Shown piece after piece: positions 6,036 to 14,017 of a stretch of 20,785 nucleotides of DNA. The notes beneath the pieces were generated by a model, which searched no databases, was not told where the DNA came from, and worked only from the letters and a program-made list of their open reading frames with translations. The stretch lies in IMG/VR virus record IMGVR_UViG_3300006037_000049, positions 1-20,785 of that record; one strand, 5' to 3'. How positions within the stretch are numbered: position 1 is the stretch's first letter; every line of letters starts with the position of its first letter. The position numbers were made by a program, and so were the translations under genes. This DNA comes from a virus.

Positions 6036-8445
6036 CTTCGTCGTCGGCGGCGTCGATGCGGTCGGGCGCGCGTTTCGCTCGATCGTCCAGGCGTCGCAGG
6101 CTGCCGGCAAAGAACAGATCAAGGCGGCTCGTGAGACGTCGCGTGCCGTCGCGAAGGCGCAGAACGAGAACGCTAATCCGAAGGCCGCGGCGGCGGCGTA
6201 CGCGGCGCAAGTCAAGGAGGCAAAGCGCGCGGCGGACAAGAAGATCGCCGATTCGAAGCGAGCCAACGATGCGATCGCGCGCGAGTCCAAGCGCACGCTC
6301 GACAAGGTGGCTGCCGCGGAGGCAAGCGCGGCGCGAAAGAAGGAAGCGAGCGACGAAGCTGCCGCGAATCGCTCCGTCCGGCGAACCATCAAAGAGATCG
6401 AGGCGCGCGAGACCGCGGAGAAGCGTGCGGAGCGTCGCAAGGCGGCAGCGCGTCAGTCGCAAGAGCGCCGCGGACAGAACCTCGCCTATGCGATGGACTT
6501 CGCGCGCATTGACGACATCAACCGTCGCCGCGGCTCCGTTCGTAGCGCCGTCGGCGATGCCGTGAAGCGCGGCGCGTCGTCTGGTCTCGGTGTGATCCAG
6601 GCGGGCGCCGGGCTCGTTGGCGGCTACCTCGGCACGCAGACCGTGCTCGACGCGGGCCGGTCGCAACTCGACCTCGGCCGTCGTCAGGCGCTTTTGCAGA
6701 ACACGACGGGCGACACGACCACGGACTTCGTCGGGCTGTCCAAGTCGGTATCGAACGCCACCGGCGAGAGCGCTGGCTCTGTGATGGGCGGGCTCGAGAA
6801 GATCGCAGGCAAGGCAGGCGCGGAGGGCATCGCGCAATCGAAGGACCAGCTTCTCGAGTTGGCCAAGGTTGCGAAGGGCGCAGGTGTGTCGATGGAAGAC
6901 CTCGGCGACGTCACGGCCACCCTGATCAATCGCGGCATCAAGTCGCAGGACCTCGTGAAGAACATCGAGGCGCTTGTCCAGCAAGGCAAGGACGGCGCCG
7001 TTGAGTTCAAGGATCTCGCGACGATGCTCGACGCGTCGTCTGGCGCCCTGATCAAGTTCAAGATGGACAGCACCGGCCGCAACATGACCGCCGGCGGGCT
7101 TTCGCAGATCGCCCGGACATACGGCAAGAGCAGCGCGGCGGAGTCCACCAACGCGGTCGTGGACCTCGCACGAGACCTCGGCGGCAAGGCCGACGACGTC
7201 AAGAAGCTGTCGGGCGTCGAGGTTGGCGTGGGCGGCAAGGTCGGGCGCGCGCAACTTCGTGACGTCAACACGCTGCTGCCGGAGATCATCGCCGGAATCG
7301 TGAAGAAGGGGAACGCCGGCAAGCTGGAAGGCCAGGGCGGCATCTTCACCGGCAACAGCACCACGATCTCTACACCGCTCATGCAGGCGTTCACGCTCGG
7401 GCTGAAGAAGAACGCGAGCGGTCGATTGCAGATCGCGAGCGAAGGCGAGACCGCGGACATGAAGGGCAAGGATGCCGTCAGGGCGCTCCTGTCGCAGTTC
7501 GAGGACACGCTGCCCAAGGCTGGCGCATCGGTCGAGGCATTCGAGCGCGTCATGTCGACCCAGTCCGAGCAGACGGGCGCCGCGATGAACAAGCTAAAGA
7601 ACGACCTCGGCGAGAAGCTGTCGCCGATCATCGCAAAGGCGACGCCGCAGATCGTCAAGATGGTTACCGCGTTCGGCGAGATCACGGCATGGGCCCTCTC
7701 CAATCCGTTCAAGGCCGTCGGCGCGATCATGCTCGCGAGCATCGCGCAAAGCCTCGCGTCGGCTGGCGCGGCGAGCCTGTTCGACAAGCTGCTTTCCAAG
7801 ATGATCCCGTCGCTCGCCGTCACGGCTGGCACGGTGAACATCGTGGGCGGCGCTGGCGCTGGCAGCCTTGCGGCTGGCGGATCGGGCGGCGGACTCGCGG
7901 CGCGCGGCGTCGGCATGAACGCCGCGACCATTCTGCCCACGTTGGCCGCTGGCGCCGTTGGCTACGGCGTGGGCACCGACGTCGCCGCGTCCGCCGGCAA
8001 AGACATTGCGGGCATGGACACGCGCGGCGCAGCGCTCGAAAGCTACAGCCTCGCTGGAGCCATCAACGCGGGCAAGGGCACGCCGGCCGATCGCGCCCGC
8101 GCTGGCGTCTTGCTGGCGAAGATGAAGGAAGAGCAGGGCAAGGGCGTGGTCTCCCGCTTCGGCGAGGGAGTCACCGCCGGCGCGCGCGGGCTCATGAGCG
8201 GAGACGTATCCGTCGGCAACGTGGCGTCGCTCGTGCCTCCCGTGGCTCTCGCCCGTGGCGCGCTGTCGGCGACGCTCGGCAACCAACAGGCGAAGAACGA
8301 CGACACGACGCGCGACGCGATCCGAGAGCTTCAGCAGGCGCTCATGAAGCCGCCGGCCGACGAGGCCGTGGTCGCTGCAATCAACGGCCTTCCTGCCGCC
8401 ATGGCCGCCGCTGGCGCTCTTCAGCAACCGAAGGTGCAACCGTGA
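6013..8445 (+). CDS. Tail tape measure protein
   Basis: The 810-residue protein sets tail length and is threaded through the tail tube. The first about 160 residues are a highly charged, Ala/Lys/Arg/Glu-rich helix that should form a coiled coil. Then follows a TP901-type core with RQALLQNTTGDTTTDFVGLS, LSKSVSNATGESAGSVMGG and LAKVAKGAGVSMEDLGDVT. Later come the pattern FERVMSTQSEQTGAAMNKLK near residues 510-530 and hydrophobic helices (about 553-585 and 635-660) that may contact membrane on DNA entry. The start ATG at 6013 has only a weak GGGACG-type ribosome binding site. The end overlaps the next GTG. Length, composition and position between chaperone and DNA-circularisation genes agree. 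Confidence 0.88.
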   Translation: MAATVKIDFVVGGVDAVGRAFRSIVQASQAAGKEQIKAARETSRAVAKAQNENANPKAAAAAYAAQVKEAKRAADKKIADSKRANDAIARESKRTLDKVAAAEASAARKKEASDEAAANRSVRRTIKEIEARETAEKRAERRKAAARQSQERRGQNLAYAMDFARIDDINRRRGSVRSAVGDAVKRGASSGLGVIQAGAGLVGGYLGTQTVLDAGRSQLDLGRRQALLQNTTGDTTTDFVGLSKSVSNATGESAGSVMGGLEKIAGKAGAEGIAQSKDQLLELAKVAKGAGVSMEDLGDVTATLINRGIKSQDLVKNIEALVQQGKDGAVEFKDLATMLDASSGALIKFKMDSTGRNMTAGGLSQIARTYGKSSAAESTNAVVDLARDLGGKADDVKKLSGVEVGVGGKVGRAQLRDVNTLLPEIIAGIVKKGNAGKLEGQGGIFTGNSTTISTPLMQAFTLGLKKNASGRLQIASEGETADMKGKDAVRALLSQFEDTLPKAGASVEAFERVMSTQSEQTGAAMNKLKNDLGEKLSPIIAKATPQIVKMVTAFGEITAWALSNPFKAVGAIMLASIAQSLASAGAASLFDKLLSKMIPSLAVTAGTVNIVGGAGAGSLAAGGSGGGLAARGVGMNAATILPTLAAGAVGYGVGTDVAASAGKDIAGMDTRGAALESYSLAGAINAGKGTPADRARAGVLLAKMKEEQGKGVVSRFGEGVTAGARGLMSGDVSVGNVASLVPPVALARGALSATLGNQQAKNDDTTRDAIRELQQALMKPPADEAVVAAINGLPAAMAAAGALQQPKVQP

Positions 8446-9335
8446 AAGACGTCCTTTCCAAGCTGCTGCGCGCAGAGTGGCGCGGCGTCGGCTTCTTCAC
8501 GCTGGGCCACACCTTCGACTTCGCGCACCAGCACGTCTCGCACCAGTATCCCGATCGGGACAGCGGATTCATCGAGGCGACGGGGCGCAATCCAGCGACG
8601 TACTCGTTCCAATGCATCTTCCGGAACGGCAACACGCTCGCGCCTGAAGAGCAGTACCCGCTGGCGTGGCGAAAGTTCATTTCTGCCTGCCTCGACCGCT
8701 CGACGGGCACGCTGCTGCACCCCGAACTCGGGCCCGTCAAGGTCAAGTGCGTGTCGCAGTCCACGACCTACGACGCAACGAAGCGAGACGGCGTCGACGT
8801 TCAGGTTTCGTTCATCGAATCCGCCGACGAGGAGGACGAGCTCGCGGCGCTCCTGAAGCGGGCGAGTGCGACCGACGCAGAGTTCGAGGCGCAGTACCTC
8901 GACGGCGTCATCAAGGACGTGACGCCCGCGCCAGAGGTCCCGTCGGCGCTGTCGCCGTCGCTCCTCGACTCGCTCAAGCAGGTGACCGGCGCGCTCGCTC
9001 AAGCAAAGGCGTCGATCGGCAACGCCGCCGCGCTGGTCGAGTCCTACGCGAACGCGATCGATGACCTTGCCGAAGCCGTGTCCGACCTCAACGAGCCTGC
9101 CTACGCGCCGATCTTGGAGTCGCTTCGGCGTCTCTTCTCGGCCGTCGTGGACCTCGTCCCCGAGGCCAAAGCGAAGACGCGCCCGGTGACGCAGGTGGTC
9201 GTGCGCACCGACGCTCCGACGGCTGCCGTAGCGACGGCGTTCGGCAACAAGCTGGAAGACTTCCTCGCGCTCAACCCGGCGCTCGCGACGCGCACCTCGC
9301 TCTCGGCCGGCGATCCCGTCCTGGTGTACGCGTGA
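8442..9335 (+). CDS. DNA circularisation-type protein (Mu gpN-like), baseplate/tail
   Basis: From GTG 8442 (overlapping the tape measure stop as GTGA) the product has 297 residues. The N-terminus (AEWRGVGFFTLGHTFDFAHQ, HVSHQYPDRDSGFIEATGRN, then a strand YSFQCIFRNG) matches the N-terminal domain of the Mu gpN / phage DNA circularisation family. In contractile phages that family forms part of the tail-tip and baseplate and follows the tape measure gene. The middle is helical. The last about 45 residues have LysM-like spacing (an N-terminal VVVRTDAPTAAVATAFGN and an end SLSAGDPVLVYA), as in baseplate proteins that bind peptidoglycan. I chose GTG 8442 because the upstream extension in this frame is Arg/His-rich noise across the tape measure gene. 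Confidence 0.78.
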   Translation: MKDVLSKLLRAEWRGVGFFTLGHTFDFAHQHVSHQYPDRDSGFIEATGRNPATYSFQCIFRNGNTLAPEEQYPLAWRKFISACLDRSTGTLLHPELGPVKVKCVSQSTTYDATKRDGVDVQVSFIESADEEDELAALLKRASATDAEFEAQYLDGVIKDVTPAPEVPSALSPSLLDSLKQVTGALAQAKASIGNAAALVESYANAIDDLAEAVSDLNEPAYAPILESLRRLFSAVVDLVPEAKAKTRPVTQVVVRTDAPTAAVATAFGNKLEDFLALNPALATRTSLSAGDPVLVYA

Positions 9336-10603
9336 TGGACAAGGTCGAGGTTCTGTTCGACGGCTCCTCGTTCGGGCTGATCACGGACCTGACGCTGACC
9401 GATTCGTTCCTGGACCCGTGCCAGACGATGACCGCGTCAATCTCCGCGGACGAGACGCGGTTCGATATCGTCGGCTCGGTCCGTCCGGGCGGCGCGTTCA
9501 AGGTGCTCGTCAACGGCGCGCCGCAGTGCTCCGGCATCGTCGACTCGGTCGAGATCGCATCGAGCCACGACGGCGGGCGCATCGTCTCCGTGACCGGCCG
9601 CGACCTTCTCTCGCAGATGGTCGACGGCAACGCTGACCCTCGGATCGCGATGTCGACGTCGATGCCGTTCGACGAGTTCTGTCAAAAGGCGTTCGACCAC
9701 TTCGGGTTCAAGGACGTCACGATCTTCGAAGAATACGGACCGAGCCGCGACCTTGCTCTCGGCCGCGCGGTCAAGACGAAGGGCACGGCGTCCAAGCGTC
9801 GTCGGAAGTTCAAGGATCCTGCCGACGGTCTACGCCCGAAAGACAACGAGGGCGGCTGGCAGTGGTTCGTGCGGATCGCTCACCGGCTCGGCTATCACGC
9901 ATGGGCAACGCCGGACGGGAAAGGCATCGTCGTAGGCATTCCCGATTACGACCAGGAGCCTGCCTACCGCCTGACGAGCAAGCGCAGCCAGGGCCTACAG
10001 GGCCTCGGCGCCGCGAACAACATCAAGACCGCTCGAGCGCGCCTGGATATCACTGGCCTTCCGTCCCACGTCTACGTGCGCGGCAAGTCGGCCAAGGTCG
10101 GCCAAGCGAAGGCGTACATCGGCTACGCCACCAACCCGAAGGCGCCTGTCTTCAAGCCGTTCTTCGTGTGCGACGAGGACTCGTCCACACAGGCACATTG
10201 CGACGCGTACGCGCGGCTGATTCTGTCGCGAGCGCAACGCAACGCACAGACGTACGAGGCCACGCTGCGCGGGCTCTCCGACCCCGAGACGAAGCGCGTC
10301 TACAACGTCGACACCGTAGCGATGGTGCTCGACGAAAACTGCGGCGTTGACGGCAAGATGTGGGTCGAGCAGCGGACGCTCCGCCACTCGCGCGCGGGCC
10401 AGGAAACAAGCCTCAAGCTGATTCCGAGCGATGCGCTGATCATGGACTATTACGTCAGCGACTCTCTCCCTCCGAGCGAGGCGTACGACGAAGCGAAGAA
10501 GAAGGTCGTGCCGCTGAAGGATGGCGATCTCGGGTACGCCGAAATCTTCATGGTCGGATGGCGCGAGGCAAAAGCCCGCGGCAAAGCAGAAAGAGGCCAG
10601 TAA
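9335..10603 (+). CDS. Baseplate hub protein (Mu gpP / gp44-like)
   Basis: The gene has tandem starts GTG 9332 and ATG 9335. I use the ATG, which gives 422 residues and a TGATG overlap. The product has the Mu gpP / T4 gp27-like hub layout. It begins with a beta domain (VEVLFDGSSFGLITDLTLTD), followed by RPGGAFKVLVNGAPQCSGIV, a segment around DLLSQMVDGNADPRI, and a second tube-like beta domain. Near the C-terminus are YARLILSRAQRNAQTYEATL and a strand NVDTVAMVLDENCGVDGKMW. The hub connects the tube to the spike at the tail tip. The stop TAA 10601-10603 overlaps the next ATG. Confidence 0.8.
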   Translation: MDKVEVLFDGSSFGLITDLTLTDSFLDPCQTMTASISADETRFDIVGSVRPGGAFKVLVNGAPQCSGIVDSVEIASSHDGGRIVSVTGRDLLSQMVDGNADPRIAMSTSMPFDEFCQKAFDHFGFKDVTIFEEYGPSRDLALGRAVKTKGTASKRRRKFKDPADGLRPKDNEGGWQWFVRIAHRLGYHAWATPDGKGIVVGIPDYDQEPAYRLTSKRSQGLQGLGAANNIKTARARLDITGLPSHVYVRGKSAKVGQAKAYIGYATNPKAPVFKPFFVCDEDSSTQAHCDAYARLILSRAQRNAQTYEATLRGLSDPETKRVYNVDTVAMVLDENCGVDGKMWVEQRTLRHSRAGQETSLKLIPSDALIMDYYVSDSLPPSEAYDEAKKKVVPLKDGDLGYAEIFMVGWREAKARGKAERGQ

Positions 10604-11280
10604 TGGGCGCGTGGACCGCTGACTTCAAAGACGTCTTCGATACCGTGTTCGGGATGGACTCTTCCGGTGGTTCAGAAGAGACGATCACGCTCAAGCTGCG
10701 CGACGCGGGCGACGAAGACGGGCAGACCGCCGACGACGTCGAGGCATGGGGGCAAGGGTGCATCCTGTACCGGCCCAAGGCGCCCGACGCGGAAGGCAAG
10801 GCGCAGGTCCTCACGGCGCAGGTCGGCCCGCGGAAGATCGCGATTGCCTCTCGAGACAGCCGCGCCACCAAGACGTTTGGCGCCGTCAACGCGGGCGACG
10901 CCGTGTTCGGCTCTCCAACGGGCGGCGGCATGTTCCGCGCGAACGACGACGGTTCGGCCTCGATGCGCGTCGTTGGTGAAGGTGGAGTCCAGAAGGGTTG
11001 GGTCTCCATCGAGACCGACGGAACCATCCTGATCGGCAACAAGTGGGGGCACCTCGAACTCGGCGAAAACGGGTTTTCGGTCTGCCTGTGCGACGGGCCC
11101 GATTACTTCCAGGTCAAGCCAGGCGAGATCGTGTGCTCGTCGAGCAAGGTCAACCTCGCCGCTGCTGCTGTCGCGCTCGGCCTTGGCGCCGTCTTGCCGC
11201 TTGCTGCCGTGCCCACGGTGCCGCCCGGTGGCTTCGCGTGCGCGTCGCCGGTGAGTAGCGTCACCGTGAGGCCAGGGTGA
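10603..11280 (+). CDS. Baseplate spike protein (Mu gp45 / gpV-like)
   Basis: From ATG 10603 (TAATG overlap) the product has 225 residues. The N-terminal half has an OB-fold-like arrangement with an acidic linker (LRDAGDEDGQTADDVEAWGQ) and strands such as CILYRPKAPDAEGKAQVLTA and VGPRKIAIASRDSRA. The next part is Gly/Asp-rich with repeating strand-turn units (SPTGGGMFRANDDGSASMRV), as in the beta-helical needle of gpV-type spikes. The C-terminus is hydrophobic and Pro/Gly-rich (VALGLGAVLPLAAVPTVPPG), as in the spike apex region. The spike sits at the tail tip and pierces the cell envelope. No HxH iron-binding motif is visible at the end, but the next gene encodes a Pro-rich protein that could contribute there. 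Confidence 0.75.
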   Translation: MGAWTADFKDVFDTVFGMDSSGGSEETITLKLRDAGDEDGQTADDVEAWGQGCILYRPKAPDAEGKAQVLTAQVGPRKIAIASRDSRATKTFGAVNAGDAVFGSPTGGGMFRANDDGSASMRVVGEGGVQKGWVSIETDGTILIGNKWGHLELGENGFSVCLCDGPDYFQVKPGEIVCSSSKVNLAAAAVALGLGAVLPLAAVPTVPPGGFACASPVSSVTVRPG

Positions 11281-11603
11281 GCCGGTGCGCGTTCCCGCTC
11301 CCACCTGTCCCCGGTCTCCCATCGATCACGATTCCTCCGGCGTTGCCTGGGATTCCAGCTCCGCCGATCCCTCGCTTGCCGTCGTTTGCGATCCCGTTCC
11401 CGCCGATTCCAGGGCTGCCGTCGATCACCTTCCCGCCGTCGCTTCCTGGCCTTCCGATCCCTCCGTTGCCGCGCCTTCCGTCGTTCGCGATTCCGCTGCC
11501 GCCGATTCCTGGATTGCCTTCGATCTCGTTTCCTCCTCCGCTTCCCGGCTTCCCTTTCCCTCCGTTTCCAAGGCTTCCCACATGCCCGCTCGACCTGGTG
11601 TGA
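11277..11603 (+). CDS. Proline-rich 33-residue repeat protein beside the spike
   Basis: The 108-residue protein starts at GTG 11277, which overlaps the spike stop as GTGA. It is almost entirely repeat: after MSRCAFPL come three units of 33 to 34 residues (residues 9-41, 42-74, 75-108) of the form PPxPGLPSIxxPPxLPGxPx then PPxPRLPSFAIPx. The last unit ends LPTCPLDLV. Nearly every second or third residue is Pro, so it probably adopts polyproline-II or an extended rod. The single Cys near each end (residue 4 and the C-terminal TCPLD) could form a disulfide or a metal site. Placement between spike and gp46-like wedge suggests a spike or hub accessory. Function is not known to me; I recall similar Pro-rich small proteins ending in a CPLD-like motif among phage tail genes, but cannot verify this. 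Confidence 0.7.
   Translation: MSRCAFPLPPVPGLPSITIPPALPGIPAPPIPRLPSFAIPFPPIPGLPSITFPPSLPGLPIPPLPRLPSFAIPLPPIPGLPSISFPPPLPGFPFPPFPRLPTCPLDLV
11301..11600 (+). repeat. Three tandem 99-base repeats encoding the Pro-rich units
   Basis: The units start at 11301, 11400 and 11499 (first two 99 bases each, third 102). The amino acid units agree closely, with conserved PPxPGLPSI and PPxPRLPSF blocks, while their bases differ mainly at third codon positions (for example ccg, cct, ccc and cca for Pro). The array therefore looks old and under selection for the encoded residues, not a recent DNA duplication. Confidence 0.7.
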
Positions 11604-11604
11604 C

Positions 11605-12045
11605 GTGAGCGGCGCCGGCTTCATGCGCGCGGGCGTAGACCCGTCTGGCGTCCCGTCTGCCGACCGATCGCCCGACGTACTCTCGCTGAGCGCAGCAATC
11701 TCCCGTCGGCTCGACCCTGTTCGCGGCGACTACGACAGTGGGCTCATCCGCGGAGACGGCTTCGCTTCGATGCCGATTGTTCTCGCAAAAGTGCTCATGG
11801 CCGTTGGCAACAAGCGAGGCTCGTTCGGCTGGGATGCGGCGCTCGGGGACCAGTCGCTTTCGATCGATCGTGACAACGGCAAGATGATCGAGACCGTGAC
11901 CGCCTACACGCGCGCGGCGCTTGCTCCGCTTGTCGATGCGAAGGAGATCGAGATCATCTCCGTCCGCGTGCAAGTCGTGGATGGGGCATTCCAGCGCGAT
12001 GTGACGTTTCGTGATATCTCGACCGACAAGGTGATGAGCACATGA
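11605..12045 (+). CDS. Baseplate wedge protein (Mu gp46 / gpW-like)
   Basis: From GTG 11605 the product has 146 residues; an in-frame ATG at 11623 would give 140 and I cannot choose firmly. The start is a base after the Pro-rich gene stop. After a low-complexity start the protein has a repeat-like RRLDPVRGDYDSGLIRGDGF, followed by MPIVLAKVLMAVGNKRGSFG, a helix region typical of Mu gp46-like proteins. It continues with a long helix-strand part containing TAYTRAALAPLVDAKEIEII. It ends SVRVQVVDGAFQRDVTFRDI, a beta hairpin. The protein would be part of the baseplate wedge (related to T4 gp25). Its stop overlaps the ATG of baseplate J. Confidence 0.7.
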   Translation: MSGAGFMRAGVDPSGVPSADRSPDVLSLSAAISRRLDPVRGDYDSGLIRGDGFASMPIVLAKVLMAVGNKRGSFGWDAALGDQSLSIDRDNGKMIETVTAYTRAALAPLVDAKEIEIISVRVQVVDGAFQRDVTFRDISTDKVMST

Positions 12046-13529
12046 CGACCAGCATCACCGTTCGCACCGTCGACGAACTCGAGAAGAGCGCGCTGAACAC
12101 CTACCGCGCTGGGCTCATGCGCCGCGGCGCGTCCGCTGCCATCGCGACGTCCGCCGTCGCCAAGGGCACGCCTATTCAGCTGAAGATCCGGTCTGTCGCC
12201 GAAATGATGGGCCAGATCTACGCCAACGAGCGCGCATTGGAAGACGCGCAGATGGCCGACACGGCGACGGGCGACGACCTCGTCAGGCTCGCGGCCGTCT
12301 ACGGTATCAAGCCGCTGTTGGGCTCGGGCGCCGCTGGCGACGTCGTGGTCACGTGCTCCGGCCCAACGACCTACAGCGCCGGGCAGGAACTTGTCAGCGC
12401 CAAGAACAAGAAGCGCTATCGCGTCGTCGCGTCGACGTTGACCGATAACGGCGGCTCCGTCGGCGTGATCGGCGTCGACGTCGGCAAGGCCACGAACCTT
12501 GCCGCTGGCGAGGTCCTGACGTGGGTCTCTCCGCCTGGCACGAGCGCCGTTTCGTGCGTCGTCGGCGTTGCTGGACTCACCAACGGCACGGAACCGGACA
12601 ACGATGCTCGCCTTCGGACGCGCCTGCTGAAGCGCTTGCAGAACCCGCCGGGCGCCGGCAACTGGGCACAGCTTCGTCAGTGGGCCGAGGAGGCCAACGC
12701 GAGCGTGGAAAACGCGTACGTCTACCCCGCTGTTCATGGCCCCGGGACGGTTCACGTTGCCTTCACGGTCGAGGGCACGGCCGAGAATGGGTACGTACGA
12801 GAGGCGCCGTCCGCACTTGTGACTGCCGTGCAAACGGCGTTGCTCGCGCAGCACCCCGAGCCGTCCGATCTCTTCGTCTCGACGGTCTCCCAGGTGTCGG
12901 CGACGCTGACGACGCAGCTTGCTATCCCGCTGCCTGTCTCCGCCGGTGGCGTCGGCGGCGGATGGCTCGACGCTGTCCCGTGGCCGTCGTCGATCGGCAC
13001 CGCTGGCACGGCGATCACAGCCGTGCTGACCGCGTCCAAGTTCACCGTCGACGCGCTAACGGCTCCGGCCGTCGGCAAGCATGTTGCGATTTGGGACAAC
13101 TCCGCGCAGGTGTACCGCCATGCGATCGTGACCGCCTTCTCGGGCTCGGCTGGCGCGTACACGATCACCCTCGACAGCGCGTTTCCGTCGGTCTCGGTCA
13201 ATGCGTACGTCTGCCCCGACGCGGAGCGCATCGACGATTACGGGCGCATTCTCTGCGAGCAGATCGCAAAGCTCGGACCGTACACGCGCACGAGTGGATC
13301 GCCTCGGTACGCGCGGCGTCCATACTTCTCGCCCGACAACCCGACGAACATCACGAGCGCGATGCTGTCGACGTTGCAGGCGGCCTGTCCGGAGATCACG
13401 GTCGCCTACTTCATCGCCGTCAACGGCAACGTTGGGGCGGCGCAGTCGATGCCGCCTCCCGTGCGCGCAGGCTTGAACCAAGCGCCTGCCATTCACTACC
13501 CCACCCAGATCGGATTCTACGCGTCGTGA
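12042..13529 (+). CDS. Baseplate J-like protein (Mu gp47-like)
   Basis: At 495 residues this is longer than many Mu gp47-like baseplate proteins, which are commonly about 350 to 400. It opens TSITVRTVDELEKSALNTYR and contains the characteristic AEMMGQIYANERALEDAQMA helix, DTATGDDLVRLAAVYGIKPL and GVVRPG-like strand patterns. In the second half, TNGTEPDNDARLRTRLLKRL and GAGNWAQLRQWAEEANASVE match the J domain. A beta insertion at about residues 302-391 (GGVGGGWLDAVPWPSSIGTA, then AVGKHVAIWDNSAQVYRHAI) accounts for the extra length. The C-terminus (CPEITVAYFIAVNGN) is mixed. The protein forms the core of the baseplate wedge. ATG 12042 overlaps the previous stop as ATGA. Confidence 0.85.
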   Translation: MTTSITVRTVDELEKSALNTYRAGLMRRGASAAIATSAVAKGTPIQLKIRSVAEMMGQIYANERALEDAQMADTATGDDLVRLAAVYGIKPLLGSGAAGDVVVTCSGPTTYSAGQELVSAKNKKRYRVVASTLTDNGGSVGVIGVDVGKATNLAAGEVLTWVSPPGTSAVSCVVGVAGLTNGTEPDNDARLRTRLLKRLQNPPGAGNWAQLRQWAEEANASVENAYVYPAVHGPGTVHVAFTVEGTAENGYVREAPSALVTAVQTALLAQHPEPSDLFVSTVSQVSATLTTQLAIPLPVSAGGVGGGWLDAVPWPSSIGTAGTAITAVLTASKFTVDALTAPAVGKHVAIWDNSAQVYRHAIVTAFSGSAGAYTITLDSAFPSVSVNAYVCPDAERIDDYGRILCEQIAKLGPYTRTSGSPRYARRPYFSPDNPTNITSAMLSTLQAACPEITVAYFIAVNGNVGAAQSMPPPVRAGLNQAPAIHYPTQIGFYAS

Positions 13530-14017
13530 CCTCGACTCTCGCACCGAACGTCCCTTCGCCTGACTCCTTCGGCCCCGCGCTGTCCAACGTCTTCCCGGTC
13601 GAGGATCCGACGACCGATCTGGACGCAGCCAACTGGAATGCGTCGCGCGTGCAAACGGCGGCGATGGGACAGACTAACTTCCGCGCGCACGTCCGCTTCA
13701 CCGTGACCGGTGGCGTCGTGTCGTTGCAGGAACACGCGGCCGTGTGGAGCGAGGCGGCCAATCCACCGACCGTCGTCCGCAGCGCAGAGGGCGACTACAC
13801 GATCACGTGGCCCGAGTACGTCTACGACCTCCAGGATGCGCCAGAGCAACACGCGGTCAACCTGACGTTTCCGCAGGTGTCGGTTGGGCGCGGTGGCTCA
13901 CTCGCAATGTTCTCGGTCCTGTCCGAAGCGCCGACGCCGCGCACCGTACGCGTTCGCGTCATCGGCTCGCCTGGCACGCTGATCGAGGCGACCGAAGTCT
14001 TTGTGAGCGTCCGATGA
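13526..14017 (+). CDS. Baseplate-region protein of unknown function (163 aa)
   Basis: From GTG 13526 (GTGA overlap with baseplate J) the product has 163 residues. It opens with Pro/Ser-rich sequence (LAPNVPSPDSFGPALSNVFP) and then an aspartate-rich DPTTDLDAANWN. After that it is all beta: HVRFTVTGGVVSLQEHAAVW, EGDYTITWPEYVYDLQD, VNLTFPQVSVGRGGSLAMF and TVRVRVIGSPGTLIEA. I do not recognise the family. The extra gene between J and gp48-like genes is not part of the minimal Mu order, and the beta-rich composition suggests a baseplate or fibre-attachment protein. The stop overlaps the next start. Confidence 0.65.
   Translation: MTSTLAPNVPSPDSFGPALSNVFPVEDPTTDLDAANWNASRVQTAAMGQTNFRAHVRFTVTGGVVSLQEHAAVWSEAANPPTVVRSAEGDYTITWPEYVYDLQDAPEQHAVNLTFPQVSVGRGGSLAMFSVLSEAPTPRTVRVRVIGSPGTLIEATEVFVSVR

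Noticed and set aside
5200-7254. 684-codon antisense ORF across tube, chaperone and tape measure
   Set aside because: Long only because stop codons are rare on the opposite strand of high-GC genes; composition is typical noise and it would cover three supported genes.
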